Shown piece after piece: positions 49,007 through 60,928 of a stretch of DNA of 64,000 nt. Position 1 is the first letter of the stretch, and each line of letters begins with the position of its first letter. Made by a program: the position numbers and the translations under genes. Below the pieces are notes generated by a model. The model did not search any database. It saw nothing but the letters and a program-made list of their open reading frames with translations, and had not been told where the DNA came from. Source of the DNA: Thinopyrum elongatum (lineage: Eukaryota > Streptophyta > Magnoliopsida > Poales > Poaceae); assembly GCA_011799875.1 (NCBI GenBank), contig CM022303.1, positions 553,014,793 through 553,078,792 of the forward strand. The letters are read 5' to 3'.

Positions 49007-49552
49007 TTATGACGCAAACGTAAAATATGCTGGGTCCTGAGAAAAAGTTTCCGGCACTGGGGCACAATCTTCTTCTATCGGGGAAAGCGGATTGACTAGT
49101 CGAAGAACGCGTCTCTCCTGGTCTGGCCTCAGTGGTTTGCCAATAGCGATCTGAGGATTCAAATCGGTGAGGCTCTGGAGATAACCCATTACTTGCTGGG
49201 TCAAATGCTCTTGCGCGATGACATACTGGGCAAGGTTGGCCAGTACTGGGTCCCTCTCAAATCGCCCACCGGGAAAAGATGCTACTTCTCCGGGTGCTGC
49301 ATGACTCGGGAAGTAAGAATACCCCTTTTCGCTGGCATAGGGTACTGCGAAGCGAAGACGAGTAATCGCTTCGTATGCAGTAGCTTCTATGGCCATTTGG
49401 GGAGTCGGCATAGATTTTCCCACAAAGGAGACTTCCGTTGGGTCTTGGTTTGGGTTTGCGGGAGGGATGTGCACTACTGCCCAATATTTCGAGGTGGATG
49501 GGGTGATTCTCGATTTGAGCAGCTCCTACTGGGGTGGATGGGTAGAACTCAT
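49007..49552 (-). pseudogene. LARD internal ORF B, paralogue of ORF A
   Basis: ATG at 49552 opens MSSTHPPQ, followed by a TAG (49526-49528), then an uninterrupted frame to 49007. Key text is YWAVVHI, PQMAIEATAYEAITRLR, GYSYFPS, DPVLANLAQYVIAQEHL. These line up in order with ORF A (FWATVHV, PQAIQLAAREAIVQLR, FYYYPS, DPALLHLVRYVSALEAL). The protein has no zinc knuckle, membrane segment or enzymatic signature. A single substitution accounts for the stop. Function is unknown; a retroelement-specific RNA- or protein-binding domain is possible but not shown. Confidence 0.55.
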
Positions 49553-50018
49553 GGTACTGCAGGTAAAGTCCCACAATATTCTTACAAAACTACCTGGGGT
49601 TGCATCTGGAGTTCTCAGATAAATACTAGGGCTCGGCATGGCAAAGAAATGGCTGTGAGAGTTGTGCAAAAAGGGAGGGATGCTTGGTAAGGTCACGGAG
49701 TGGCCTCTTATATAGCATCAAGGCTGGGTTACCTATCACGGTGTGGGGGCAACCAGTTTGTCGGTTCTGCTCTATGGGGTCGGGGTCAAAGCCACAGATA
49801 TCCATATCTCACAAAAGTGACGTGTTACTGTGGGTGTCATCGGGGTGGTTTTTGGTAGCTACACCCGGAATTAAAAATGCAACCGCATGCCAACAGACTT
49901 ATACGGGGCTACTAAACAAAACAAAGGCGCACAAGCAGTCTGCATCCATTCAAGGCGAGTACAAGGTCACACTATTACAAGGCGTAGAAATACTAAGACT
50001 CGGTACTATTCGAGTGGC

Positions 50019-50813
50019 TTAGTCTACCTCGTTAATATCTAAGTGGGCGTGCCTGGTGGACGTCGAGGCTTCTCCATGGGCTTCACCATCGGGGTTAGCT
50101 GGATGGGGTTGAGGAGCTGCAGGGTCGGGGTAGCGATGATGACCATCGCGGGGGTTGTTGGCCACAATCCCGTTGGAGCGTGTTCCCAAAAGGCGACGAA
50201 ACACTTCTGGGGACACCAAAGCATTTCGGTCGATGGCAGTGGCAGACCTCAAGGAGTCGATCGGTTGCCCGAACAGCACGACTGGGTTGTCGGCGTCGGG
50301 CTCCTCTTCTCCTCTTGCCGGGGCTCGGCGAACAAGCTCTCCACGGGCGGCGATCAGATCAAGGGTGATATGATCGAATAGTGCCTCTAGTGCACTTACA
50401 TAGCGCACTAGATGCAGTAATGCAGGGTCCGTCTCGTGGTCTCCGTTGGCAACCTGGGGTGGCCTACCATACCCGTCACGGCTGGGGTAGTAGTAGAACA
50501 AGCGGCAGTTAACTCTGGGCGACAGGTGCCGGAGTTGAACTATAGCCTCTCGAGCAGCTAGCTGAATGGCTTGTGGCTCAAAGGAAGTTGTCCTTCCGGT
50601 GAACCTGTAGGGGCGTTCTGGCGACATACCCCTACTATAGACGTGCACAGTGGCCCAGAATTGACGGCTCTCACCGCTCATGGGCCCTTGGTACACAACA
50701 TACTCTGGGGGCTCTTCTAATGCAAAGGCACGATGGGTGAGGTTTGCTAGCACGGTCACAAAACCTCCAAGATCAGTTGCTGTGGTCTCACTGTGAACAA
50801 TGGGGCCAGGCAT
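50019..50813 (-). CDS. LARD internal ORF A, unknown conserved domain
   Basis: A 264-aa intact frame starts at ATG 50813 (MPGPIVHSETTATDLGG), about 300 bp inside the PBS, in the position of gag. Residues about 51-155 form the domain shared with ORF B. The C-terminal third is Pro/His/Asp-rich and probably disordered. It has no CCHC box, protease or RT motif. Keeping 264 codons open in a GC-moderate interior suggests that selection acted recently or that insertion is young. I do not recognise the family beyond its recurrence in Triticeae retroelements. Confidence 0.55.
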   Translation of the reverse strand: MPGPIVHSETTATDLGGFVTVLANLTHRAFALEEPPEYVVYQGPMSGESRQFWATVHVYSRGMSPERPYRFTGRTTSFEPQAIQLAAREAIVQLRHLSPRVNCRLFYYYPSRDGYGRPPQVANGDHETDPALLHLVRYVSALEALFDHITLDLIAARGELVRRAPARGEEEPDADNPVVLFGQPIDSLRSATAIDRNALVSPEVFRRLLGTRSNGIVANNPRDGHHRYPDPAAPQPHPANPDGEAHGEASTSTRHAHLDINEVD

Positions 50814-51112
50814 CTTGGCTCGGTTGGGGTAGAAGCTGTGCGGTGCTGGGTTGGGGCTAGCGTTCCCTTTTTATAGAAAAAGAGGACGGAGTCTTCCTTC
50901 GCACGCTTGCGAATGAGACAATTTAGGTGTCGGTCACTGGCGCGTGATTGACAGGCTAGGCTGATAGGTTAGGCACCGACTGCCAAAAAGGTGTCGGGGT
51001 CACTGTGTGGCTATCTTACACGAGAAGCTTCACTGGGTTTAGGTTAAATTCTGGTGGGTTGGTTAACCTAGGTTTATTGACCTGGCTAAGATAGGATTAG
51101 CCAATGGTCAGC

Positions 51113-51131
51113 CTGGCTCTGGTACCAAGGT
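51113..51131 (-). other. Primer binding site of the LARD, tRNA-iMet type
   Basis: On the minus strand, TTGGTACCAGAGCCAGG follows the 5' LTR, close to the TGGTATCAGAGC initiator-methionine primer complement. Confidence 0.8.
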
Positions 51132-54100
51132 TGTCGGGACCGGATTTCCAGGATATTAACTTCCCAGTAAATGGCCCTTGTGCTCACCAGCCCCAGGATT
51201 ACTGTTAGCTGATGAGACACCAACTTGATACAGAAATTCCAAGCAAAATACAAAATATGAAGTACAAGACCATTCTGGCCTATGAGTACAACAAATGGTT
51301 TCTAGTGGTTGTTGGCGGAAGCAGTTTGCGGATCATCAGCGTTTATGGGACTCCATTTCCCACAGGAACAGCTGACCTGGATAACTCCTATCTTCGCGAG
51401 GCTGCTATCATCATTGCCTAGGTTCCGGGGCTGTCATCGCAGCGCTCCTCTCCAAGCACGAAATCTGGCCAAGACAATAGCCAGGGACAAGCCAGTGAGT
51501 ACTTTGAATGTACTCGCAAACATTATGAACACAAGTATAATATAACAGATGGTAATCATGCTCTGAAATATTCCATGATCACTTCGTCAGTCATGAAAAA
51601 TAAATTCATGACGCACGCAAGCAGGTTATTCATATAAAACATGAATGAGCAATCAGAGAATAAAAATAAAATGCACCGATCGGGTGTCTGAAGCGACGCC
51701 TCGAAAGGATAATAATAAGAAGCATGCCTCAGTCGGGCGTCTGAGCGACGTCACATAAAGGGCTTGTAAAGAAAATTAAATAATCAGCATGCCACAGTCG
51801 AGCGTCTCAGCGACACCACATAAAGGGCTTATAAAGAAATAAAAAGCAGGCATGCCACAGTCGGGCATCTCAGCGGCACCACATAAAGGGCTTATACAGA
51901 AATAAAAGGCAAGCATGCCACAGTCGGGCGTCTTAGCGACACCACATAAAGGGCTAATAAAGAAAATACATAACAAACGTGCCACAGTCGGGCGTCTGAG
52001 CGACACCACATAAAGGGCTTATAAAGAAAACAAATAACAAACGTGCCTCAGTCGGGCGTCTGAGCGACACCACATAAAGGGCTTATATAGGAATAAACAC
52101 AGTGAATATCCAGGAGGTAGAACCGTCCCAGGGATACTCAATAATTCAAATAATACAAATGGTTAGTCCATAATAATCATAATCATCATATGTCACATGT
52201 CATGATCAATGTTCCGGTTTAACAGTTTTTCCTCCGAAGACCGACACTAAGACCGACACTTGACCCATCCCAGACTGTAGTCCTTAAACATGGACACGGC
52301 TATTCGAATAGATATAATCTCTGCAGAGGGTGTACTCTTTACCCATGAGTAATGGATTCCTTTAGTCCATCGGGACTAATTCCGTTTACGGTCTTTTACT
52401 TGAAAACACACCTGACCCGCACACACCAGCTTAACTTACCGGTGTCTGGAATCACCCACGACACCTGTTAAGCAAAACTCTAAGTGGGGAGGCTACAACC
52501 TCGACTAGCATGGGATCACAAATTTATAACGCGCGCAAACTAGGGGAGCTACCCCCTCGGCTCCAACCGAAAACACCCATGCCCCCGGACCAGGTGGCAT
52601 GTCTACCGGATGCAGCCGGTATCTTCCACCATGGCCTCTCTGTACGGTGTGTGCTAAGAAAGGGGTTCACAACTTACTGAACCGTACCCTACCTAAGGCA
52701 GGGACAAGTGGTAGCACGAAGCAAGTATGGGGGTTACTGGCACAAGACTCGATCTACGGTCGACTCAGGAGGTTAAAGTATTCCCTGCATGATTAGCATA
52801 ACAAATATATTTCACCCAACAGACAGAATCACCACTCATCATACCTCACCATGCCTCACTGAATATACCCGTCTCAGCGAAATATCAGTGACAAGCTCGT
52901 GTCCACCCAAGATAGAGACTTTCCCGGATTCCGTCCGGTAGGCGTGAAAGGCATACGAGGGTGATTACTATCACAAGTATATCAATTCCAACAACAAGGA
53001 ATTTCCATCATGCACACAGGGACATGATCATAACATCACATGAAATAATGCATGTTCCAATCAGCTCGGTGTTGTAGCTATATCAAAACAACACACGGCA
53101 AATATTATACTAGGGTTCAGAATGCTTGCCTTTAGTGTGTGGAGAGGTAGGGTGCACCACAAAACTTTTGAAGGTTGCTTCCCTCTCCATTTCCTAATTT
53201 TGAAATTTTTTTCAAATCAACACATAGTTTCAAAACAGTACAAAAAAGTTGTTCGGAAAATTTTCAAATAAATATGAAAATAAACTAGATGGAATTTGAG
53301 AGACAACAGAAAAAGAATCAAGTTAAATGGAGTTGTGGTTTAGAAACTAGAGCCAGTCAAAGTTCAGGTCAAAATCTGGTTTTTAAATAAAAACAGAAAA
53401 GAAAAAGATTCGGACCGAATACGCTTTCGAGAGGAGAAGACGTACTCTGGGGTTTTACGCCTCCACTTAACAGTAGTGGGCGAGGCGATGAGTCACTGAC
53501 GGTGGGCCCATGGGTCCACCGGTCAGGTTTGATTGGTCACACCGGCCGTCTTCCTCCTCTGATCGAAGGGAGGCGGGGCTCCGGTGATTGCCGCCGACGA
53601 ACGGCGGCTCCCCACGGGATTCTGAGGGCGGGGATGGATTCGTCGGTTCAGGGCAGTCCTCCCAGTAGTCGCTATGGACGGAGGGGTGGACGGGGTGGTC
53701 AATGGCACTGTCTCCGGCGGACGGCGGCGTCGGACAGAAGGGGACTTTCCCCTACGGTGGTCCTCTGGTAAAATTGATGCGCGGGGTTGGTAGCCAGGGT
53801 CGAGGACGACTTACTGGAGGGTAGAGCAGAGAGGGGATACTCTGGTCTGCGTCGGAATTGACTGAAGGGCGGCGGCGAGCGTCTCGGCCGGAGGCGACGA
53901 AGATGGCAACTTCCCGTCAATTGGCTATCCCAGAGGGATCTCGAGGGTTAGGGGAGGGCTCGTGCCTCGGTTGGGGGCTTGGGGACTCCTATTTATAGCA
54001 TGGCTAGGTCGTTTCCACGGCTCCGAGGATAAGAACGGCGGCGGCCGAGGATAAGATCGGCGAACCGCCTTGCTGTAGCTTGCAGCGCGACGTGTCGAGG

Positions 54101-55449
54101 CTGGGGATGGCGGCAGAAGCTAGCTGACGGGCGAGCACTGCTCCAGGGGCGAGCTGGCGAGCAAGAGTGGCTCGGGCGGCGCCGTCCATGGCAGAGGCGT
54201 GCTGCGGACGTCGGCGTGCCGCCAAGGGAGCTCTGACGGCGGCGCTGTAGGGCGCCAGGGGCGGCTTGGATGGTTCTGATGAGCGGATAAGGACGAGGCG
54301 CGGCCCTGCGGGCGAGCAAAGGCCAGGGGCAGGATGCGGCGGCTCGGTTGCGCGCGCGTGCAAAACGTGCGCTCTGGGCGCGCCCAGAGCACGCACGTCA
54401 TGTGCTCGACGATATGCCAAGGCATGCCAGTAGGCTTGGATTAGGCTACAAATTAACAGGATGGTTAGGGTGCATGCAATAGGACTAATGGACATGGTGT
54501 TGGGTCAGGGGATCAAGTTCACAAAGTAATCACAAAACTATGCCAAATCTGGCCAGACACACAAGGTGTTCGACATAATGCCATGGGCATCTAGGCATCT
54601 CCTCTGGTGGCCAAAATCTCCAGATCAGAGTCTCTTTAGATGGTAAAGAGGGTGGCAAGGTTAGTTTGACAAAAGCAAGAACTTCCTAATGCAAGTTTTT
54701 GAGAAAACCAAATCTGGACAGAAAACATATGCCATTTTTGCATGTGCTTAAAAACTTCTAATGGGTCCAATCTTCTGGACTTAAGGGTTTGGTAGGGTGG
54801 ACTACAAGCAGGAAAAATCCCAAGATTAATAGAGCAAAATAAAATATGGTTGCAGTGCAAAACACCAAACTGGACCAGAATGAAGATGAGGATGGTTTGC
54901 TCAAATTTTCCAAAGAACACCCATGGGTTCTTGCATAGAAATGGATTATAAACTTCCACTAACATCTCCAATTTTTTATGGGAGTAATAAATAAATATAT
55001 AAGTAGGTTGTAGTGCAAACTACAAACTGAACCAGATTTGAAGACTTGAGGTAGGGCTCAAAATCCCCAAATGACTAAGAAAAGTTTTTGCATAAAAGTG
55101 ATTTAGGAACATCACATGTCATCCCCAAATTTTGGTGGAATTAATAAATGAATTAATCAAAGGGTTGTAGTGCAAAAAGGGACTCTAACACTTATGAGTA
55201 ACCATTTTAAAAGAAATAAAACTTAGGAAAAATAATTATAGAAATAATTCCTCTGATAAGAGAAATGTTTTTGAGAAGGTATACAAGTCCAACAATATTT
55301 TTGAAAAGTTTCCATTTGGAGGGAAAACTCCACAATTCAGAAGAAGGAGTGATTCTGAAATCAGAAGATAATCCAAAAAATAAAAAATTAATTTCCTGTA
55401 AAAAAAATTTAATTAAAAAATCATGGTTAAATTTTTTTGGGGTGTTACA
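51132..55449 (-). repeat. 5' LTR of the LARD
   Basis: 4318 bp, the same length as the 3' LTR. It contains the TATA box at 53988-53997, the tandem array at about 51666-52097 and the hairpin at 51497-51515. Confidence 0.95.
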
Positions 55450-57648
55450 CTGGGTTACGATCTAGCCTGACCGATCTTCTCCTGCAACTGGCCACGTGCA
55501 AGGCCAGGTGAGTACTTTGAATGTACTCGCAAGACAACCAAATACATAGCATCCAAACAAGCAGATGACAAGGCAAGCCCTATGCTTATATAAGAATTTA
55601 TTCTAAACATGGCATGGAATTAACAGGAAAACATGGATTAAGCATGGCATAACATGCATCAGGCATATCAACTACGTAACATAGCATGGCAATGATCACA
55701 TTAGGTGCTTAAAGTGCTTACTGTTACCGAATCCCAACTTACTCTCTTCTGGGTTGTCCCACAACCCTCGAAATACTCCTGATCCATTGGGCACTTTCGA
55801 ACATAGGACAAGTTCTTCCATCAATATTATTACTGTTACGGTTGATCACCTAGTGAGGTCTGGACGGGCTGTCCAATACCGTGGACGCGACTATTCGAAT
55901 AGATTTTACACTCTACAGAGGTTGCACACTTTACCCACACCATGGAGTACCCGGCCTCGTACTTAGTACATGTTCCCATTCGGGTGGACCGGTGTTACTC
56001 CAACGAAACCTGCCTAACCCGTGACTCCTCCACCGTACCATCGGCAATCATTCTCCCCCGGAGTCCTGCCCTGGGTGGCCCCTGTGTCACTCCTGACACC
56101 TGCCACCGTCGTGGCCAAACAACTGTCCCAAATGGGGACTCCCGGGCTAAACATATAACTGGGCTCACAAAGTTATCGTCGCCTACCTGATCAGGGCAGC
56201 ATGCACGCATAACCTTCCCTAGTTGGCGGTACCGATGAAAGAGCACAAAGCTAGACCAAGTCAAGGCCGTCCCATACCGGCAAATATGGCTGCACGAATA
56301 AGCCCGGATAGGTGACTCTGGATCAGCCGACTAGGTTTAGTTTATAAATTTAATTCAACATCTTCATCATCACACATTACATCAACAATTGTGAGCACGA
56401 ACAATCACTTAACAACAGCATAGCAAAATCATAACAACGTTGACAACATGGCATGAGATCGAATCATGGTACTAACATGATAATGGTATTAACAAGATTA
56501 TTGCTAGCATGGCAAAATATGGCATGAAAACAAGTCATGACATTAGATGAAAAGTAATGCTAACATCTAATACAGATAACATAACAGGTGTATGCAAGTG
56601 CAGACTAACAGGTGATACAGACGTACAACGATAAACACACAGGGTGCAAGCAAAGTCATCACGCAAGTCCGGAGCTCATGATAAGAGGTTGGCTTGCCTG
56701 GGGGTGAAGGAATACGCCGGGTGGAAGTGCTATGAAACTCCGGGAAGATTTGCTGGAAAAGTTTCCCTCTTGAAGGGGCTGATCGAAGGGCAAGGGCAAA
56801 ATGGTCATTTTCACAGTGTGAAAACATTATGAAAATGACGGCATCGGAACGGGCTCGACGACCTGAAGATGTGGGCATTGGATTTACCTCAATCGGAGTT
56901 ACGTTCGCGGAGAAACGGCCGTTCGTTCGTTAAGTAGAATAGTAGGCAGAATAGTGTTCACTATAGCCCTTAATGAGTGAACGTCTGCTAAATAGCATCT
57001 TCGGCCGCCGGCTGAAAAAGAGAAAACGCCTTTCTGGGAATACGCCTCCCCGCAGAGAAAACGTATTTCTCCCTTAAGCCGCGGTAGAATACGCTTTCGA
57101 ATCTGGAAAGCGTATTGAATGAAAATAAGTTTCCACTTATCCATCTGGGCCCTGGGTTACTGAGACTGACGAGCGGGGCCCGCCTCATCTCTTCTCTCTC
57201 CTCCCGATCCTTCTTCTAGCTCGCGACACAGGAAACAGAAGAGGAGCTGGGGCGCTTGGCTGGGCCTGATAAGGGGGCTCCTCCCGCCGGCGGCGCCCGT
57301 CGGCGAGCTGGACGGATCCGCGGCATCGTCCCACGTCTAGCGGTGGTCGCCAAGGACCCAGGGACGCGCAGGGGAGGGCGGCCACGGCCGGCCGAGGAGA
57401 TGGCCACGGCGGCGCTAGAGGTGGCGGGCTCGGGCTACCCCGGCGAAAATTGGAGGGGGCGGCGGCTTGGACAAGCACTAGGGCTCCTCTAGGTGGCTAG
57501 AGGGGAGGAGGGGAGGTCCTGGTGCTCGGCTCGAACCGGAGCCGTGGCGGCGGCCATGGAGCTCGTAGGGAGAGGGGAGGGGTTTCGGGGCTCGGGTGAG
57601 GGGTTGGGGCGGTTGCTGGTGAATAGGGGGGGGGGCTCGGGGACACGC

Positions 57649-57655
57649 TTATATA
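57649..57655 (-). promoter_or_regulatory. TATA box in the split solo LTR
   Basis: TATATAA on the minus strand lies in GC-rich sequence at the position equivalent to the LARD LTR box. Confidence 0.5.
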
Positions 57656-59208
57656 GTCGCGGGAAGGGCTCGCGACGACTGCCGAAGCTTCGAGACGCAC
57701 GACGATGTGGTAGTGCTCCGACGAAGTACCGAGGTCGGTAGAAACATCCACGAGCTAGGAGACGAAGGGGAGAGGGCTCCAGAAGGTGTACGCGTGCGGT
57801 GGAGAGCTCGTCGGCGCGCCCGGACGAGCTGGAACTCGCTGGAGGCGAGCTCCCGAAGGCTCCAATGCACAGGGCACGCATTTGGCGCGCTCTGCCTGTG
57901 GTCACCACGTGGCCACGGCGTTGCCACGCTGCACGCGAGGCCAAAATATGTCTAGGGGGTTCTCCACTCTTCCTTGGATCAACTTGTGTAGCTGGATGGC
58001 ACGGGAGAGTTCTTATGTGACTGAACCAAGGTCAAACAGTTCCCAGCAGCAAGGTGTTTGACATGTGGTGTGGCCACCACAGTGCACCTCTTGGCATGAT
58101 CTTGGGCAAGGGTCAATCATCCACTAAGGTGACCATCTTGGCAAAAATTCAGCACAAATGGACAGGTCTAGATGGTGCTTCCTTTGTAACCTTGCCCACT
58201 GACCAGAAATGAAGAGGAGGGTGCTGGGGTTAAATGGCTGGATGGATTTGGATGATTTTTGGTGTAGGGTGATGATTTGGTTATGAGAGCTAGCTAGAAA
58301 AGTTTCAGATCATTTTGATCATCTATGAAGGTACTTCCTTCACAATGATGCAATCTGAACAGAAACTTGGATATTTTACTGGGGAAGATTGGCTAGAGGA
58401 AATGGGCTGATTTTTGGTGTCCAAGGGTAATATATCATAATGAATCACCCTGCAAAATTTCAGCCCAAGGAGATCAAGGAATCAAGCACTTCCTTTGCAA
58501 ACAGGAAATCTGGACAGAATTTGCAAAGGGATGTTGTGCTCAAAATTTTAATTGGTGGAACTTGTGATTTTGATGGAAATGGTGAAGATAGGGATGTGAT
58601 AGGCTCCACAAATTATTTGGGATTTTTCCTAGCTACCAAAATGGTAGTTCCTTTGGAAAGGCCCCAAATTGAAATATTGGCTTTAAATAGGAAAATGCAA
58701 TTTCCCCTATTTAATTATGGCCAATATTTTTATGGGAGCTAAATATGATAATAAGGAATATCTCCACAAGTTTTCATGAACTTTGGAGATGGATAGATAT
58801 TTTCCTGGATTTAATTCCTCAGAAAGGCAGAAAAAAGGAATTAATTCTAGATGAGAAATATTGCATATGACTTGGCAATATTTTTACACATCTAGGGCTT
58901 AAGAGTGAAGAAGGATATCCAGAAATTTTGGGAGGATTGACAGAGCAAGGAAAATGATAGCTCCTTTGTAAACACAAAGGCAGGATTTCCAGTTCCGATA
59001 TTTTGGAACTAGGGTTTGAATGAGGTCCGGGGTTTACTGACAGGAGCTTGGCTGGCACAAGAACATGGGAAAGGCATTGAGAGGTTGAGGATTGTCTGGA
59101 TTCACCTGGTCACTCACCAGATTCCAGAGGAAAAATTTGGGAGGGAAAAGCTAGGAAGGAATAACAGCACAAAAATCGATAACCCGATTTTTGGGGTGTT
59201 AATGCTCC

Positions 59209-60389
59209 GAGGCTGACCTCCTCCTCAGAGAGAGGCATATAGTTGCTATCCTCGGAATCATTGGGGTCCTCGGGGTTATACTGATCCCCATGCCTTTCTG
59301 AGCCATCAGGCTGTTGCTCGGGGGTGGGGTCGCCGAGGTCCTCTATATTGTCCGGAGTATCGTCCTCTCCGGTGCCCGTGTTGCTTTCCCTGCCTCGACG
59401 CCCTTTGGATCGTCGATGTTGTTTCCGGCGTTTGGGGGGCTCCTCGCCAGGCTTGTTACTATCTCTTCTGGGGGTGCCATCCCCATCATTAGCACCATCC
59501 CCGTCGTCCTTGGGGGTTTCCACCATATAGACATCATAGGTGGAGGTGGTCGTCCATCGGCCGGTGATGGGAGGGGCAGTCTGGGCCATGGGTTTGCTGA
59601 CGTTGTCCATGTCATCGGCCTCCTCAAAGGCATAGTGCAACATGTCGGTTAAGTCCTCAGCCGTGGCTACTAAGTGGGTGGTGGGTGGGACATATATTCC
59701 CAGTGGCTTACCTCAAGGCTCCACTGAGCGTGAGCCGAGGATGGGCCATCGACAATAGTCATCATCTCGATCCGATTAAGCACCTCGTTTAATAGGGTGA
59801 GGCTGGCTGGATTGGCGTATGAGGTTTCTTTAGAGCTGACCTCCGTCGTCATGGTGGGGCGAGGCCTGGGTCCATCCAGGGCGGAATCTTGGCCTTCGGA
59901 CGCCGCACTCGCGTTAAGGCTCAAAGCCGAGTCTGTCGTAAGGGAGGTGAGTCTGGCTGGGGTTGGCTCCCAGTCTTCGGATGCCGGACTCCCGTTAGGG
60001 CTCAAGGCCAGATCCTCGGTAAGGAGGAAAGGCCCGGATGGGGTCGATTCCCGGTATTCAGACGTAAGAGTTGCGTCCAAGCTCGAAGCTGGCCATGCGG
60101 TAAGGGCCGATCCGGAGATCGGATCGGAGAAAGGCCCCAAAGTCAATGCTTCGGAAGCCGTGGGAATCCCAGGTAAGGCTGAGAAGCCAGCGAAGATTAG
60201 ATCGCCCCGAGTGTCGGTGATGTACTCAAAGTTGCCAAAGCTGATCTGATGCTCAGGGGCGAAACTGTTGACCTGGTTGAGATGACCGGTCGAGTCGGGG
60301 TGCAGAACAATGTTGCCGAACGCAAAAAGTTGCCCGGGGATGAAGATGTCCCCGGTGTTGATGCCGTCTTCGATGATCAGGCGAGCCAT
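59209..60389 (-). pseudogene. Tat-type gag N-terminal part
   Basis: ATG 60389 opens MARLIIEDGINTGDIFIPGQ and runs to a stop near 59670. A second frame (59643-59209) continues DDMDNVSKPMAQTAPP and RRKQHRRSKGRRGRESN to SEEEVSLGA, where the GCTCC duplication and the insertion begin. The protein is Ser/Pro-rich, then strongly charged. This is a long gag leader domain of Tat elements and joins the segment at 43184. It lacks a recognised enzymatic role. Confidence 0.75.
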
Positions 60390-60415
60390 CGATCCTTCAG
60401 CGATCCAATAGCAGA

Positions 60416-60435
60416 ACTCTCAATGAAAGCACCAA
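60416..60435 (-). other. Primer binding site region of the Tat element
   Basis: On the minus strand, TTGGTGCTTTCATTGAGAG directly follows the 5' LTR. Position supports a PBS; I do not name the tRNA. Confidence 0.6.
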
Positions 60436-60928
60436 TGTCGGTGTCAAAACTAGCGGATCTCAGGTAGGGGGTCCCGAGCTATGGATCTTGGATCAATGGG
60501 GAACAATGGACTAGGGACACAATGTTTAGCCAGGTAAGGGCCCTCTCTAAGAGGTAAAACCCTACGTCCTGCTTGATTATATTGCTTGTGTATATGAGGA
60601 TTACAGAGTCAATCTACCACGAGATCAGATGAACTAAACCCTAAACTAGTAGGATGATGATTGTTGTTCTGTCTTCTACAGACTAACCCTCTGGTTTATA
60701 TAGACACCAGGGGTGCTAGGGATACACATGGTCGGTTACAAGGAAAGGATAAACATGCCGATTCTTCTCATCTTGAATTGGAGGACACACCAAGGCACCA
60801 AAAAGTCTCCTGTCCGGATACGGGGTCTCCACATATGTTTGGCACCAAGCATTAGCGACACGACCCAACAGTCCGGCCCTAAGAGATATGCTGGCAGGCC
60901 AAAGACCCCCTAATCTAGGACTCCCTCA
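60436..60928 (-). repeat. 5' LTR of the Tat-type Gypsy element
   Basis: 493 bp, colinear with 35361-35855 with roughly 5 percent differences in the stretches compared. It contains the TATATAAAC box on the minus strand near 60694-60704. Confidence 0.9.

Larger units (their letters stand above)
43426..55449 (-). mobile_element. LARD/Sukkula-like large retrotransposon derivative
   Basis: Two LTRs of exactly 4318 bp (43426-47743, 51132-55449) flank a 3388-bp interior. A perfect CTGGG duplication lies at 43421-43425 and 55450-55454. PBS and purine tract show minus-strand transcription. These dimensions match the LARD class described in barley (LTRs near 4.5 kb, interior near 3.5 kb). There is no protease, RT or integrase. 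Unlike the usual description of LARDs as noncoding, the interior keeps two sense ORFs of a shared domain and a plus-strand mini-ORF. LTRs differ at about 1 percent of positions where compared, making this the youngest insertion of the nest. Confidence 0.9.
43185..59203 (-). mobile_element. Solo LTR-like insertion in the gag gene, split by the LARD
   Basis: A GCTCC duplication at 43180-43184 and 59204-59208 brackets it. Without the LARD it is about 3.99 kb (43185-43425 plus 55455-59203) with no second LTR or coding region. On the minus strand it ends GGTGCCACA and should begin TGTAACACCCC, but reads ATTAACACCCC, so the terminal dinucleotide is mutated. It shares with the LARD LTR the GAGTACTTTGAATGTACTC hairpin, the CTATTCGAATAGAT block and a GC-rich middle (57190-57960), so it belongs to a related long-LTR family. 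Confidence 0.75.
35361..60928 (-). mobile_element. Tat-type Gypsy element, nested, lacking RT/integrase
   Basis: Short LTRs (35361-35855 and 60436-60928) are bounded by a perfect ACTGT duplication at 35356-35360 and 60929-60933. On the minus strand the order is LTR, leader, gag, protease, 3' noncoding. An antisense multi-exon ORF lies before the left LTR. RT, RNase H and integrase are absent between the protease (about 40757) and the antisense ORF, so the copy is non-autonomous or internally deleted. About 16 kb of the span is later insertion (43185-59203), leaving a native length near 9.5 kb. Confidence 0.9.

Noticed and set aside
49193..49690. Plus-strand ORF opposite LARD ORF B
   Set aside because: Antisense shadow of ORF B. 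It has no TATA or leader and no similarity, unlike the minus-strand paralogy.
57185..57960. Overlapping GC-rich ORFs on both strands
   Set aside because: Part of the split solo LTR's GC-rich middle. No domain and no conserved frame with the LARD LTR.
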